A stretch of 64,000 bases of DNA from Nocardiopsis sp. N85 (GCF_028882275.1 NZ_JARBUT010000010.1:62001-126000); one strand, 5' to 3'; positions 8,877-16,997 are shown, counted from the stretch's first letter. The notes: a model not told the origin generated them from the sequence alone. Translations and numbers: made by a program.

Positions 8877-8964
8877 TTCATTCCCCGATGAGCGCAAAGA
8901 GTGCTTCGTCACTTCATGGGCTTTTCCCTTTTCCCAGGTCATGGGCTCGCATACATTCACGTGC

Positions 8965-9699
8965 GTGAACGTTACGCTTCCGAAACACAAAATCGCCCTG
9001 GGAGCGACCGGCGGACTCGCCGTCGCCGCGTCCGTGCTCCTCTTCCCCGCCGCCCCCGCCGCGGCCGACACCACCCTCTCCGCCGAGGCGAAGAACCTGG
9101 ACTGCGCCCAGGTCGAGTGCGTGGCCCTCACCTTCGACGACGGCCCCGGCCCGCACACCGACGAGGTCCTGGACGCCCTCGACGACCACGACGCCAAGGC
9201 CACCTTCTACGTGCTCGGCTCCAAGGTCGGCGACTTCACCGACACCGTCGAGCGCATGGCCGACGAAGGCCACGAGGTCGGCAACCACACCTGGGACCAC
9301 GACGACCTGGCCACCCTGTCCGGCGACGCGATCAGGGACGACCTCGCGCGCACCGACAAGGCCATCGAGGACGTCACCGGCGAGACGCCCACCACCATGC
9401 GCCCGCCCTACGGCTCCCTGAACGACACCGCGCGCGAGGCCATCGACAAGCCCATCGTCCTGTGGGACGTCGACACCCTCGACTGGCAGAGCCGCGACAG
9501 CGACGCCGTCACCGACGTGACCCTCCAGGAGACCGACAAGGGCAGCGTCGTCCTCTTCCACGACATCCACGAGAGCACCGTGGACGCCGTCCCCGACATC
9601 CTCGACGGCCTGGCCGAGGACGGCTACCGCTTCGTGACCGTCTCCGAACTCGCGGGCGAGGACATGGAGCCGGGCACCGCGATCACCGACGCCCGCTGA
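8965..9699 (+). CDS. Secreted polysaccharide deacetylase
   Basis: 244 aa from GTG 8965. A -10-like TACATT at 8952-8957 ends seven bases upstream, suggesting a leaderless transcript; ATG 8941 is a possible longer start. A typical signal peptide ends near APAAADTT. The NodB domain is nearly the whole mature protein: TFDDGP at 56-61, His108 and His112 (NHTWDH), RPPYG, LWDVDTLDW, LFHDIH. The catalytic domain is closely similar to the upstream deacetylase, which indicates tandem duplication. The gene ends one base from the convergent dehydrogenase stop. Confidence 0.9.
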   Translation: MNVTLPKHKIALGATGGLAVAASVLLFPAAPAAADTTLSAEAKNLDCAQVECVALTFDDGPGPHTDEVLDALDDHDAKATFYVLGSKVGDFTDTVERMADEGHEVGNHTWDHDDLATLSGDAIRDDLARTDKAIEDVTGETPTTMRPPYGSLNDTAREAIDKPIVLWDVDTLDWQSRDSDAVTDVTLQETDKGSVVLFHDIHESTVDAVPDILDGLAEDGYRFVTVSELAGEDMEPGTAITDAR

Positions 9700-9700
9700 C

Positions 9701-11158
9701 CTACAGCATCCGCCGCAGGATCTTCTCCTTGAGATCGGTGATCGGCGCGTAGGCGAGCCGCATGGTGTCCAACGCCAACGACTTGTCCAGCACCGACTTG
9801 ACGTGCGAGAAGGTATCGATCGACGCCGACGAGTGGTAGGCGCCCATCCCGCTCTCGCCCACCCCGCCGAACGGCAGGTCGGGCACGGCCAGGTGGGCGA
9901 TGGGCAGACCGAACCCGAGGCCACCGGAAGAGGTCTCGGTGGTCAACCGGCGCTTGGTGGTGTCCGATTCGGTGAACGCGTACAGGGCCAGCGGCTTGTC
10001 GCGCTCGTTGACGAAGGCGATGGCCGCGTCCAGGTCGGGGACCCGGAGCACCGGCAGGATCGGCCCGAAGATCTCCTCGGCCATGACCGGGGTGTCGGCG
10101 GTGACGTCGCCCAGGATCGTCGGTGCGAGGTACAGGTCCTCGCGGTCGCCGCGACCGCCCGCCACCACGGTTCCACCCTCCAGCAGGGCCGTGAGCCGGT
10201 CGAAGTGGCGCTCGTTGACGATGCGCCCGTAGTCGGGGCTGGCCTTGGGGTCCTCACCGAACATCTCGGTGATGGCTGCTCCCAGCTCCTCCTGGAGGGC
10301 GTCGGCGGTGTCGCCGATGGCCAGCACGTAGTCGGGGGCCACACAGGTCTGGCCCGCGTTGGTGAACTTTCCCCACACCAGACGGCGGGCCGTGGTCGCC
10401 AGGTCCACACCGGGCTCCACGATCGCGGGACTCTTACCGCCCAGCTCCAGGGTGACCGGGGTCAGGTGCTTGACCGCGGCGGCCATGACGATGCGGGCCA
10501 CCTGGGCGTTGCCGGTGTAGAAGATGTGGTCGAAGTGCTGCTCCAGAAGCGCGGTGCTCTCGGGCACCCCGCCCTCGATCACGGCGATCGCCTCGGTGTC
10601 CAGGTAGCGGGGCAGCAGCTCGGCCAGGAGCGCCGAGGTCGCCGGGGACAGCTCGCTGGGCTTGAGCACCACGGTGTTGCCGGCGGCGACGGCGCCGACC
10701 AGGGGGGCCAGCGCCAGGTTGATCGGGTAGTTCCACGGGCTGATGACGAGCACCGTGCCGAGCGGCTCGCGGACCGTGCGGGCCTTGGCGGGGGCCATGG
10801 CCATGGGCACCGCGACGCGCTCGGGGCGCAGCCACGAGGCGAGGTGCTTGAGGGTGTGGTCGATCTCGTTGACCACGAAACCGATCTCGGTGGTGTGGGC
10901 CTCGACGGGGCTCTTGCCGAGGTCGGCCTTGAGCGCCCTCTCCAGAGCGGGGCGCTCCTCCACCAGCAGGGCGCGCAACCGCCGCAGCTGGGTGCGCCGC
11001 CAGGCGATGGGCTTGGTGCGGCCGGAGGCGAAGACGGCGCGCAGATCGCGCACCCGCGCGGCGATCTTCGCGCCGGTGCCGTCGTCGATGGGCGCGGGGA
11101 CCGCGCTCTGGATCGTGGCCTGCTGGACCGTGGGGGTGCCGGGGGTGTCGTTGGTCAT
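9701..11158 (-). CDS. Aldehyde dehydrogenase, ALDH3 type
   Basis: 485 aa, the usual size of class 3 ALDHs including coniferyl aldehyde dehydrogenase-like proteins. Motifs: PWNYP at 141-145, VLKPSELSP, Glu238 (TLELGGKSP), Cys272 (NAGQTCVAP), EEIFGPILPVL. It oxidises aldehydes with NAD(P). It is divergent from a TetR gene across 55 bases carrying a 19-bp palindrome, so TetR control is very likely. Confidence 0.9.
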   Translation of the reverse strand: MTNDTPGTPTVQQATIQSAVPAPIDDGTGAKIAARVRDLRAVFASGRTKPIAWRRTQLRRLRALLVEERPALERALKADLGKSPVEAHTTEIGFVVNEIDHTLKHLASWLRPERVAVPMAMAPAKARTVREPLGTVLVISPWNYPINLALAPLVGAVAAGNTVVLKPSELSPATSALLAELLPRYLDTEAIAVIEGGVPESTALLEQHFDHIFYTGNAQVARIVMAAAVKHLTPVTLELGGKSPAIVEPGVDLATTARRLVWGKFTNAGQTCVAPDYVLAIGDTADALQEELGAAITEMFGEDPKASPDYGRIVNERHFDRLTALLEGGTVVAGGRGDREDLYLAPTILGDVTADTPVMAEEIFGPILPVLRVPDLDAAIAFVNERDKPLALYAFTESDTTKRRLTTETSSGGLGFGLPIAHLAVPDLPFGGVGESGMGAYHSSASIDTFSHVKSVLDKSLALDTMRLAYAPITDLKEKILRRML

Positions 11159-11169
11159 GGCCGAATACT

Positions 11170-11188
11170 AAACGAAACCTTTTCGTTT
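11170..11188. promoter_or_regulatory. TetR operator between ALDH and tetR genes
   Basis: AAACGAAA and TTTCGTTT form a perfect 8-bp dyad around CCT. It sits 12 bases upstream of the dehydrogenase start and 26 upstream of the regulator, in the only AT-rich part of the gap. A TetR dimer bound here would block both promoters. Confidence 0.7.
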
Positions 11189-11213
11189 TGAACAGGGCCC
11201 GTAGGATGCCCCC

Positions 11214-11834
11214 ATGACCACGGACCATCTGCCGGAGACGACCCCCCGCCGAGGAAGGCCGAGGGACGCCGCCCGGGATCGCGCGCTGATGGACGCCACC
11301 CTGACCGAACTCCAGCTGCACGGGTACGGGGGACTGACCACCGCCGCCGTCGCCCGTCGCGCGGGGGTCTCCACCGCCACCCTGTACCGGCGGTGGCGCT
11401 CCAAGGAGCACCTGGTGATCGGCGCCGCCGGGGTCTGGGCCGAGGATCTGGGGCCCGACCGCGACACGGGGGGCCTGCGCTCGGACCTGCGCACGCTGCT
11501 GCACGACAAGGCGACCGCCCTGGACGGGCCCTCGGGGCGGCTGCTGCGCGCCATCCTGGGCGAGGCCGCCCACAACCGGGCTCTGGCGGACGTGCTGACG
11601 CAGGAGTACGTGGCGCCGTTGCAGGACCGCGTGGCGACCCTGCTGACCCGCGCGGTCGCCCGGGGGGAGATCCCGCCCGTGGAGGACCCGGTGGTGGTGG
11701 GCGAGCTGGTGATCGGGCCGATGATCACGCACACGTTCCTGATCCCGCACACCCCCGACTCCCGACCGGGGGCGGAGGTGGCGGAACGACTGCTGCCCTA
11801 CCTCCTGCGCGCCCTGGGCGCCCGGACGGAGTAG
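11214..11834 (+). CDS. TetR-family transcriptional regulator
   Basis: 206 aa. The N-terminal helix-turn-helix lies at about 20-65 (ALMDATLTELQLHGYGGLTT, AVARRAGVSTATLYRRWRSK). The C-terminal ligand domain begins with LRSDLRTLL and resembles the TetR_C group found in many actinobacterial repressors. TAGGAT at 11202-11207 ends six bases before the ATG, so translation is probably leaderless. It likely represses itself and the divergent aldehyde dehydrogenase. Confidence 0.9.
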   Translation: MTTDHLPETTPRRGRPRDAARDRALMDATLTELQLHGYGGLTTAAVARRAGVSTATLYRRWRSKEHLVIGAAGVWAEDLGPDRDTGGLRSDLRTLLHDKATALDGPSGRLLRAILGEAAHNRALADVLTQEYVAPLQDRVATLLTRAVARGEIPPVEDPVVVGELVIGPMITHTFLIPHTPDSRPGAEVAERLLPYLLRALGARTE

Positions 11835-12151
11835 GGCCCGACTCCCCCGTCGGCCACGACACGCCGGACCCTTTCGAGGCGGGGCCGTGGAGGGGTGTGC
11901 GGCGGCGTAGCCGCACGCGAATCGGTGGTCGTGGGTGTGTCGTTTCCGGAACCCCCGCCTTTACGACGTAGATTCATTAATGTCGAGGGGGGAGGGCCGT
12001 TCCGACCGCGCGGACACCCGCGGCGGCGCGCGGAACCTCAGCCGTAGTCAGGGGTCGAACATGGATATGACGTTCGGGCCCGCAACGCCCGGGATCACGC
12101 TAGGCTGCCCCCATAACTCCACCCCGTGACTCCCCCACCACGGAAAAGAGC
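11835..12151. other. Non-coding region upstream of the HTH/initiator-like gene
   Basis: No credible gene. GGGTCGAACATGG near 12052-12064 resembles the GGGTCAACATGG core found inside the next gene, with one extra base, so it may be an operator for that protein. TAGGCT near 12101 could be a -10. Confidence 0.4.
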
Positions 12152-12186
12152 GGGGCCGCCCGGTGCTACCAACACCGAACGGCCCC
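12152..12186 (+). promoter_or_regulatory. Leader hairpin before the HTH/initiator-like gene
   Basis: GGGGCCG (12152-12158) pairs with CGGCCCC (12180-12186), and CGGTG (12161-12165) with CACCG (12173-12177), around CTACCAA. It lies between a possible promoter and the ribosome site, so it could act as an attenuator. Confidence 0.4.
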
Positions 12187-12225
12187 TGACCAACCGACCT
12201 GAAAGCAGCAGGAAGGCGGCTAGGG

Positions 12226-13521
12226 ATGCATCCTAGTGCCACGATGTCGTGCGCCCGGAACCGGGACACGCGAGAGACCCCTCCCCCGCGCAAACGGCCC
12301 GAGAAGGCCATGGAGGGGATCGGGTTCGTCCCGGCCATCTGGGTCCTTGAGGCCCTCAGGAAGGGGCTGTTCCCCAACACCCGCGCGCACACGGCCGCCG
12401 CGATCATCGCCGACGCGGCCGACCTCGACGGACGCTGGTGCTTCCTGCGCCTGCGGACCCTGGCCGCCCGCTCCGGCGGCACCCTCAGCGAGTCCACGGC
12501 CAAGCGCGCCCTCAAGGACCTCGTCGCGGCGGGACTGGTGCGCAAGCTCTCCCGCGAGGAGCGCCACGCCTTCTTCGCCGCCGACCTCGCCTCCGGACGG
12601 TTCCGCGCCGACCTGCTGCCGGACGTCCTGGAACTCCTCATCCCCGCCGACGCCTTCAAGGGGCCGGTCCTGGAGGAGATCAACGAGGTCCGCGCCCGCC
12701 TGGGCGAGGAACCCCTCACCCCGCAGAGCAGGCCCGAACCCACGACAGGTCACATCGACCCGTCGCGAGAGGTCAAGATGACCTGTGGCGAGGGGTCAAC
12801 ATGGCCTGAGGACCCTTTCTCTTCCGACCCCTGCCCCGAAGACCCTTCTCCGACCTCCGTCCGTGGGCGCGAAACCCCAGGGCGCGCGGCCGTCGCGCCG
12901 CCGTGGGCGCTCGCCCTCCTCGCCCGGATCCCGGACGGGGCCCTGCGCTTCCCCGTCCGCGACCGCGCCGCCCTCGCCCGCCGCCTCGTCGCGCTGCGCG
13001 CCACCGGCGTCACCGAGGACGAACTCACCCGCGTCCTGACCGGCTGGGAGGACACCGTCCGGCCCTTCGCGGCCCTGCGCGAACGCCTGGCCTCACCGGA
13101 GACCGTCCGCGCCTGGAACGACCACGCCCTGGGCACGGTGTTCGAGGGGGACGCGTTCTCGCGGCGTCCGACGTTCGTCCTCGACTCGACGGGCAGAGCG
13201 GCCGACACCTGCCCGGAGCATCCGAGCGTCCGCAACGTTCCGGGCGGGGCCTGCGCGCTGTGCGGCGGGGTGTGCCGAAGCGAGCCGAACGAGATCGTGC
13301 ACCCACGCCGTCCGTCCGCCGGCGTGCTCGTGGGGACCTTCGGCGGAACGTCGGTGGACGACCCGTTCACGCGCCCGAAGTGCGAGGACGAACGCTGCAA
13401 CGCCGACAGGACCTCGCCCCGCTACAGAACGGTGCTGCGCCTGGACCCCACGGGCGCGGGCGTCATCGCGGTGCCCTGCCCGACCTGCGGCCACCGCACG
13501 GCCTCGGAGGCGGCGGCTTGA
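12226..13521 (+). CDS. HTH/zinc-ribbon DNA-binding protein, possible replication initiator
   Basis: 431 aa. AGGAAGG at 12210-12216 is well placed for ATG 12226; a shorter start at 12310 (MEGIGFVPAIW) is possible. Residues ~30-115 look like a winged-helix domain (AHTAAAIIADAADLDGRWCF, LAARSGGTLSESTAKRALKD). A disordered linker (~165-225) is encoded by 23-bp tandem repeats. The C-terminal part has Cys clusters (CPEHP, CALCGGVC, CEDERC, CPTCGH) that may bind zinc. A DNA-binding head with repeats inside its own gene recalls lambda O-like initiators, whose origin lies in the gene. The family is common in actinobacteria with no established role that I know of. Confidence 0.6.
   Translation: MHPSATMSCARNRDTRETPPPRKRPEKAMEGIGFVPAIWVLEALRKGLFPNTRAHTAAAIIADAADLDGRWCFLRLRTLAARSGGTLSESTAKRALKDLVAAGLVRKLSREERHAFFAADLASGRFRADLLPDVLELLIPADAFKGPVLEEINEVRARLGEEPLTPQSRPEPTTGHIDPSREVKMTCGEGSTWPEDPFSSDPCPEDPSPTSVRGRETPGRAAVAPPWALALLARIPDGALRFPVRDRAALARRLVALRATGVTEDELTRVLTGWEDTVRPFAALRERLASPETVRAWNDHALGTVFEGDAFSRRPTFVLDSTGRAADTCPEHPSVRNVPGGACALCGGVCRSEPNEIVHPRRPSAGVLVGTFGGTSVDDPFTRPKCEDERCNADRTSPRYRTVLRLDPTGAGVIAVPCPTCGHRTASEAAA
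12747..12815 (+). repeat. Three 23-bp tandem repeats (iteron-like) inside the HTH gene
   Basis: Units start at 12747, 12770 and 12793. Cores are AGGTCACATCGACC, AGGTCAAGATGACC and GGGTCAACATGGCC. The middle one is part of a perfect dyad, AGGTCA-AGA-TGACCT (12770-12784). Units 1 and 2 agree at 17 of 23 positions and units 2 and 3 at about 15. They encode the linker of the HTH protein. Confidence 0.7.
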
Positions 13522-13770
13522 CCTCCGGCCACGCGCTCGGGGCACCTCCGCGCACCGGAACCGGTGCCCCACCGACCGACGCCCGCCCCCCGGAAGGCCC
13601 CCACGCGGCCCGTGTTCCCACCTGAGTCGCCGACCTCGACCGCAGCCGTCCGACCGCCCCGGAGCGATGGTGTCCTACCGATCGACCTCCCCCCACGAAC
13701 AGGCCCTCTGGTCGATGCGACGTCCCGACAGCGCATCGAAGATCCGTGTTCTTTCGACAGGGCCGTCCGC

Positions 13771-13791
13771 CATGTGTGAAAATCACACATG
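13771..13791. promoter_or_regulatory. Perfect 21-bp palindrome over the XRE-ImmA start codon
   Basis: CATGTGTGA and TCACACATG flank AAA. The right arm ends with the ATG of the XRE gene (13789-13791). No ribosome site is visible, and GAAAAT in the spacer could be a -10, so the transcript may be leaderless and fully occluded by the bound repressor. The XRE protein itself is the obvious ligand. Confidence 0.75.
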
Positions 13792-14898
13792 GACAAGTTG
13801 GCTCTTGGGAAGCGCATCGCCGAAGCCCGTGAGGACGCGGGCATGACCCAGGAAGACGTCGGCCTCGCTGTGGGGCTCGACCGGAGCGCGATCAGCCGGC
13901 TGGAGAAGGGCGAACGCAAACTGAGTGTTCCCGAGCTCGTCGCGGTCGCGAACACACTCGGGCGCCCCTTGGCCTACTTCGTCTCGGATCCCGTTCCCTC
14001 CGTGGTGAGTCGACGACGTGGCACGGCCCAGGTCCATGACACGACTCGGACACTGGACACAGAGCTCGAACAGTTCGCGGCGGATGTTCGATCGTGCATC
14101 GAGATGCGGCTCCTCACGCCGGTGGAACGTCATCCGCGGGCGTGCACTCCGCAAGACCATGAGACCTCTGAGCAGATGGCCGGGGAGACCCGACGCCGCC
14201 TCGACCTGAACGATGCTCCCGTCCGAGATCTCGGCGCGGCGTGTGAGCGCCTGGGGTTGTACACGTATTCCGTCCCTCTCGGGAAGAACGGCCCCGATGG
14301 AGGTTGCGTCGAGGTCGGCGACGCTTCGCGGACTCTCGGCGTCGCCGTGATCAACGGCGACGCGCCCCATGGGCGCCGACGTATGACCTTGGCCCATGAA
14401 CTCGGCCACTGGCTCTGCGGTGATGCCTATGACGCACAGGCGACTGCGGTGAGCGAGAGGATGATCAACTCCTTTGCGATCCATTTCCTCGCCCCACGTG
14501 CGGGAGTTCACGCGGTCTGGCGTGAACACGCGCACTGGAGCGTTCGCGATCGGGCACTCGCCGTGGGCGCATCCTTCAGACTGAGTTGGTCGGCGGCGAT
14601 CGGACAGCTGAGAAATCTCGGTCTCATCGGCCAGGACGAACACGGGTCTCTGGGACGGGAGGAACCGAGATCCGGTGATTATCTGCGCTTGGCTCTTTCC
14701 TGGGACAATGAGCTTTCCAGCCCTTACGTCTCGCCCGGCTACGCCTCGGCCTGTGTGAACGGCTACACCTCGGGCCGCCTGACAGCCGATCGTACGGTCG
14801 AACTGATGCGCGGAACCCTCTCCGTCGATGAACTTCCCCGCCGGAACGTTCCATCGCTGGATGACCTCCGCAGGTCGTTTGCCGGGCACGATGACTGA
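13789..14898 (+). CDS. XRE-family regulator fused to an ImmA/IrrE metallopeptidase domain
   Basis: 369 aa. The XRE helix-turn-helix is at 7-62 (AGMTQEDVGLAVGLDRSAIS). A central region precedes an ImmA/IrrE (COG2856) zinc peptidase domain with His203-Glu204-x-x-His207 (LAHELGHWLCGD) and a downstream SERMINSFAIHFLAP that supplies the third ligand region. Such proteins repress their own operon and are relieved by self- or partner cleavage. The stop overlaps the PIN-domain gene by 8 bases, so the two form one unit, probably toxin-antitoxin or phage defence. Codon use is less GC-biased than in the neighbours, which suggests recent transfer. Confidence 0.9.
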   Translation: MDKLALGKRIAEAREDAGMTQEDVGLAVGLDRSAISRLEKGERKLSVPELVAVANTLGRPLAYFVSDPVPSVVSRRRGTAQVHDTTRTLDTELEQFAADVRSCIEMRLLTPVERHPRACTPQDHETSEQMAGETRRRLDLNDAPVRDLGAACERLGLYTYSVPLGKNGPDGGCVEVGDASRTLGVAVINGDAPHGRRRMTLAHELGHWLCGDAYDAQATAVSERMINSFAIHFLAPRAGVHAVWREHAHWSVRDRALAVGASFRLSWSAAIGQLRNLGLIGQDEHGSLGREEPRSGDYLRLALSWDNELSSPYVSPGYASACVNGYTSGRLTADRTVELMRGTLSVDELPRRNVPSLDDLRRSFAGHDD

Positions 14899-15436
14899 TC
14901 CGCGCAGGTGGGTAATGGATACGAGCGTCTACACGCATTTTTGCCGAGCGGGTCACGCGAACATCATCGAGAAACTCGCCCCCGGCGGGGTCGTGCTCGT
15001 ACCGGACGAGGTGAACCAGGAGATCGAGCGAGGCCGAGCAACATACCCGGACATCCCGGACGTGGCTTCCGTCGGCTGGGCCGAGATAGCCGTCCTGAGC
15101 GATGACGAGGTCTGGACTCAATTACAGGTCAAAGCCCAGATGAGCGGAGGTCCCAACCAGCACCTCGGCGAATGCGCGGTCATCGCATGTGCCAAACATC
15201 GGAATATGGCCGCGATCCTGGATGAGCGCGCCGCGGTCGCTCAAGCGGATCGGTTCGGCGTTCCCACATACGACACCTTGTGGATCGTGATCGAGGCGTA
15301 CAAGAATCTTTACCATCGGGACCGTGCCTCCACCGCCCGCGTAGTGGACGACCTGTTGGGAACCGACATGTTCCTGCCGGTTGATTTGGGGGAAAGTCTG
15401 TTGTCCTGGGCATATGAGTCGGGCCTTCTGCCCTAG
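14891..15436 (+). CDS. PIN-domain ribonuclease-like protein, partner of the XRE-ImmA gene
   Basis: 181 aa from ATG 14891, which overlaps the upstream stop (ATGACTGA). The acidic residues of a PIN nuclease are in order: Asp10 (MDTSVY), Glu44 (DEVNQEIE), Glu94 (HLGECAVIA) and Asp111 (AILDERAAV). PIN proteins cut RNA and are common toxins. Here the partner is not a VapB-type antitoxin but an XRE-ImmA protease-repressor, a rarer pairing. The conserved Gly-Glu-Cys context is typical of PIN-like proteins of the DUF3368/COG2405 kind. It could be a toxin or a defence effector. Confidence 0.8.
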   Translation: MTDPRRWVMDTSVYTHFCRAGHANIIEKLAPGGVVLVPDEVNQEIERGRATYPDIPDVASVGWAEIAVLSDDEVWTQLQVKAQMSGGPNQHLGECAVIACAKHRNMAAILDERAAVAQADRFGVPTYDTLWIVIEAYKNLYHRDRASTARVVDDLLGTDMFLPVDLGESLLSWAYESGLLP

Positions 15437-15849
15437 TCCTCCCCCAGGGACGAAAACCGGGCACAAAGGGGCTGTTCACTCCTCGCGGATGCGATGATCT
15501 CTCTTTTCCGACCGAACGCTGAACATCGTCCTCGCAGAAGGTTCCGAGCGAGTTCGCCCTACCCGTATCCGATGCACCCTCTTGAGGACGCGCTCGAAGT
15601 CGACCTCCGTCGCCGGCACCCGGAATCGGACCCGACGGATCCGCCCCGTGCCCTCCCACCGATCGATGACCGCCATGCCTCGACCTGCGCGTGGTGCCTC
15701 CACAGGCGTGCCGTGCACCCTCCGAAAAGGCCCGTCCTCGCCCATCCCAGGACGGCCGCCACCGCAGTCGGCGATGCGACATCGAGAAGGAGACGGTTTG
15801 ATACCGTGAGCCCACGAGCGCCCGGACAGCCCTCCGAGAGGACCCGTCG
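15437..15849. other. Non-coding stretch between two toxin-antitoxin-like units
   Basis: No gene is well supported. On the minus strand an 89-codon frame (15745-15476) contains a protein-like stretch beginning MAVIDRWEGTGRIRRVRF, but it lacks a ribosome site and any family I recognise; it may be a remnant. Base composition is mixed. Confidence 0.35.
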
Positions 15850-16026
15850 ATGGAACCCCGAGCCACCGCGAACGAGGCCGAGCTGATCGCCCACGCCAGG
15901 GAACGCGCCGACTCGGGACTGGTCCCGGAGGGGTACACCATCCCGGCGGGAGAGCCCGAGGAGATGCGCGAGGAGCTCATGGCCTTGTTGCTGACCGACG
16001 CCGAGGAGAACGGCCGCGCCGCTTGA
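15850..16026 (+). CDS. Small antitoxin-like protein, partner of the RelE-like gene
   Basis: 58 aa. GAGAGGA (15836-15842) is spaced seven bases from the ATG. The protein is acidic and probably helical (MEPRATANEAELIAHARERA, then a C-terminal PEEMREELMALLLTDAEENG). It overlaps the next gene, which starts one base before its stop codon (TTGA). Size, charge and the tight coupling to a RelE-like protein suggest it is the antitoxin. There is no recognisable DNA-binding domain. Confidence 0.65.
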   Translation: MEPRATANEAELIAHARERADSGLVPEGYTIPAGEPEEMREELMALLLTDAEENGRAA

Positions 16027-16262
16027 AGCGCAGCCTGACCCTGACCAACGCGGCCCGCGCCCACCTGCGGCACCTGCCCGCCCGACTGCGCATCCGCGCG
16101 GGCGAGGCCCTGCTCTCGCTGGCGGCGGCCGACGACCCCGAGGTGCCGACCATCGCGCACCCGGACGACCCGTTCGTGCGCCACCTGCGCGGCGTCGGTT
16201 TCGTGTGCACCGTGCTGCTCTACGACCACCGGGTCGTGGCCGTCTCCGTCCGCCCCGACTGA
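16023..16262 (+). CDS. RelE/ParE-like toxin candidate
   Basis: 79 aa from a TTG that overlaps the antitoxin stop. Pattern: KRSLTLTNAARAHLRHLP helices, then IAHPDDPFVRHLRGVGFVCT and a beta-strand ending LLYDHRVVAVSVRPD, as in RelE/ParE folds. These toxins cut mRNA at the ribosome or poison gyrase; which applies here cannot be told. The TTG start and full overlap suggest translational coupling, keeping toxin output below antitoxin output. Family assignment rests on pattern and context only. Confidence 0.6.
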   Translation: MKRSLTLTNAARAHLRHLPARLRIRAGEALLSLAAADDPEVPTIAHPDDPFVRHLRGVGFVCTVLLYDHRVVAVSVRPD

Positions 16263-16381
16263 GCCCGCCCCGCGCCGGATCAGGCCCGTGTGTTCGGGGC
16301 CTGCCCGTCCGAGCCGTCATCGGCCCCTCCCGGTCGGACACCGCCCGCAACCCCGTCCGCGGGCCCCGCATCTTCCCTTCC

Positions 16382-16699
16382 ATGAGACGCCTGCTCGCGA
16401 CACTCGCCCCGGTCTTCGCCCTGGCCGCCACCGGATGCGCCGGCGAACCCCCGCCACCCGAACCTGAGGCCGTCGAGTTCTTCGAGTCGCCTCAGACCGC
16501 CGAACCACCCGAACGGCCCACCGGAGACGAGTACACCGCCACCGCCGACGGCAACGTGATCGTCCTACCCCCCGAGCCGGACCCGCCGGTCGCGGACGAC
16601 GGTGTGCCCTCCATCGAGGAGCAGATCCGGCAGTGCACAGAACAGACGGGGCACCCCGAGGAGTGTCGCGACAAGATCGAGTACGGCATCGTCGACTGA
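16382..16699 (+). CDS. Small lipoprotein of unknown function
   Basis: 105 aa. The signal peptide MRRLLATLAPVFALAATGCA ends in the lipobox AATGC, so the mature protein should be lipid-anchored from Cys19. The mature part is Pro/Glu-rich and acidic with two further Cys (IRQCTEQTGHPEECRDK) that could form a disulfide. No ribosome site is visible before the ATG. I do not recognise a family. Confidence 0.75.
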   Translation: MRRLLATLAPVFALAATGCAGEPPPPEPEAVEFFESPQTAEPPERPTGDEYTATADGNVIVLPPEPDPPVADDGVPSIEEQIRQCTEQTGHPEECRDKIEYGIVD

Positions 16700-16997
16700 C
16701 GACACCGCCGGTCGTGGAAGGTCTCCGGGTACCCGAAGGCCGTGTTCGCCGCCCCCGACGCAACCGGCACGGGACAGGGGACGGGCCGGCCGGACCGTCG
16801 CGGTCGGCGATCTCCCGGTCGGCGCGTGTCCGTGTGCGGCGGTCGGGACACGGATCACGGCCACGATCGTGCCTTGCGTCGGGGCGGGGGCACAGGAGAC
16901 CTTTCGCCTGTACCGGTGCTGGTGGGCGGGCATGGTGAGCGGTCCCGACGATGGCCGGTGCTGAGAAGCCCCGGTGCTTCGGAAGCGAAGGAGGCGA
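16700..16997. other. Intergenic region between convergent genes
   Basis: Between the lipoprotein and the convergent kinase. I see no gene, repeat or clear terminator in it. Confidence 0.5.

Noticed and set aside
8845-8964. GTG start at 8845 for the second deacetylase
   Set aside because: It lies in the terminator stem of the first deacetylase and would put 40 unrelated residues before the signal peptide.
15476-15745. Minus-strand frame with a protein-like stretch
   Set aside because: No ribosome site, family or conserved context that I can see. It may be a remnant, so it is not annotated as a gene.
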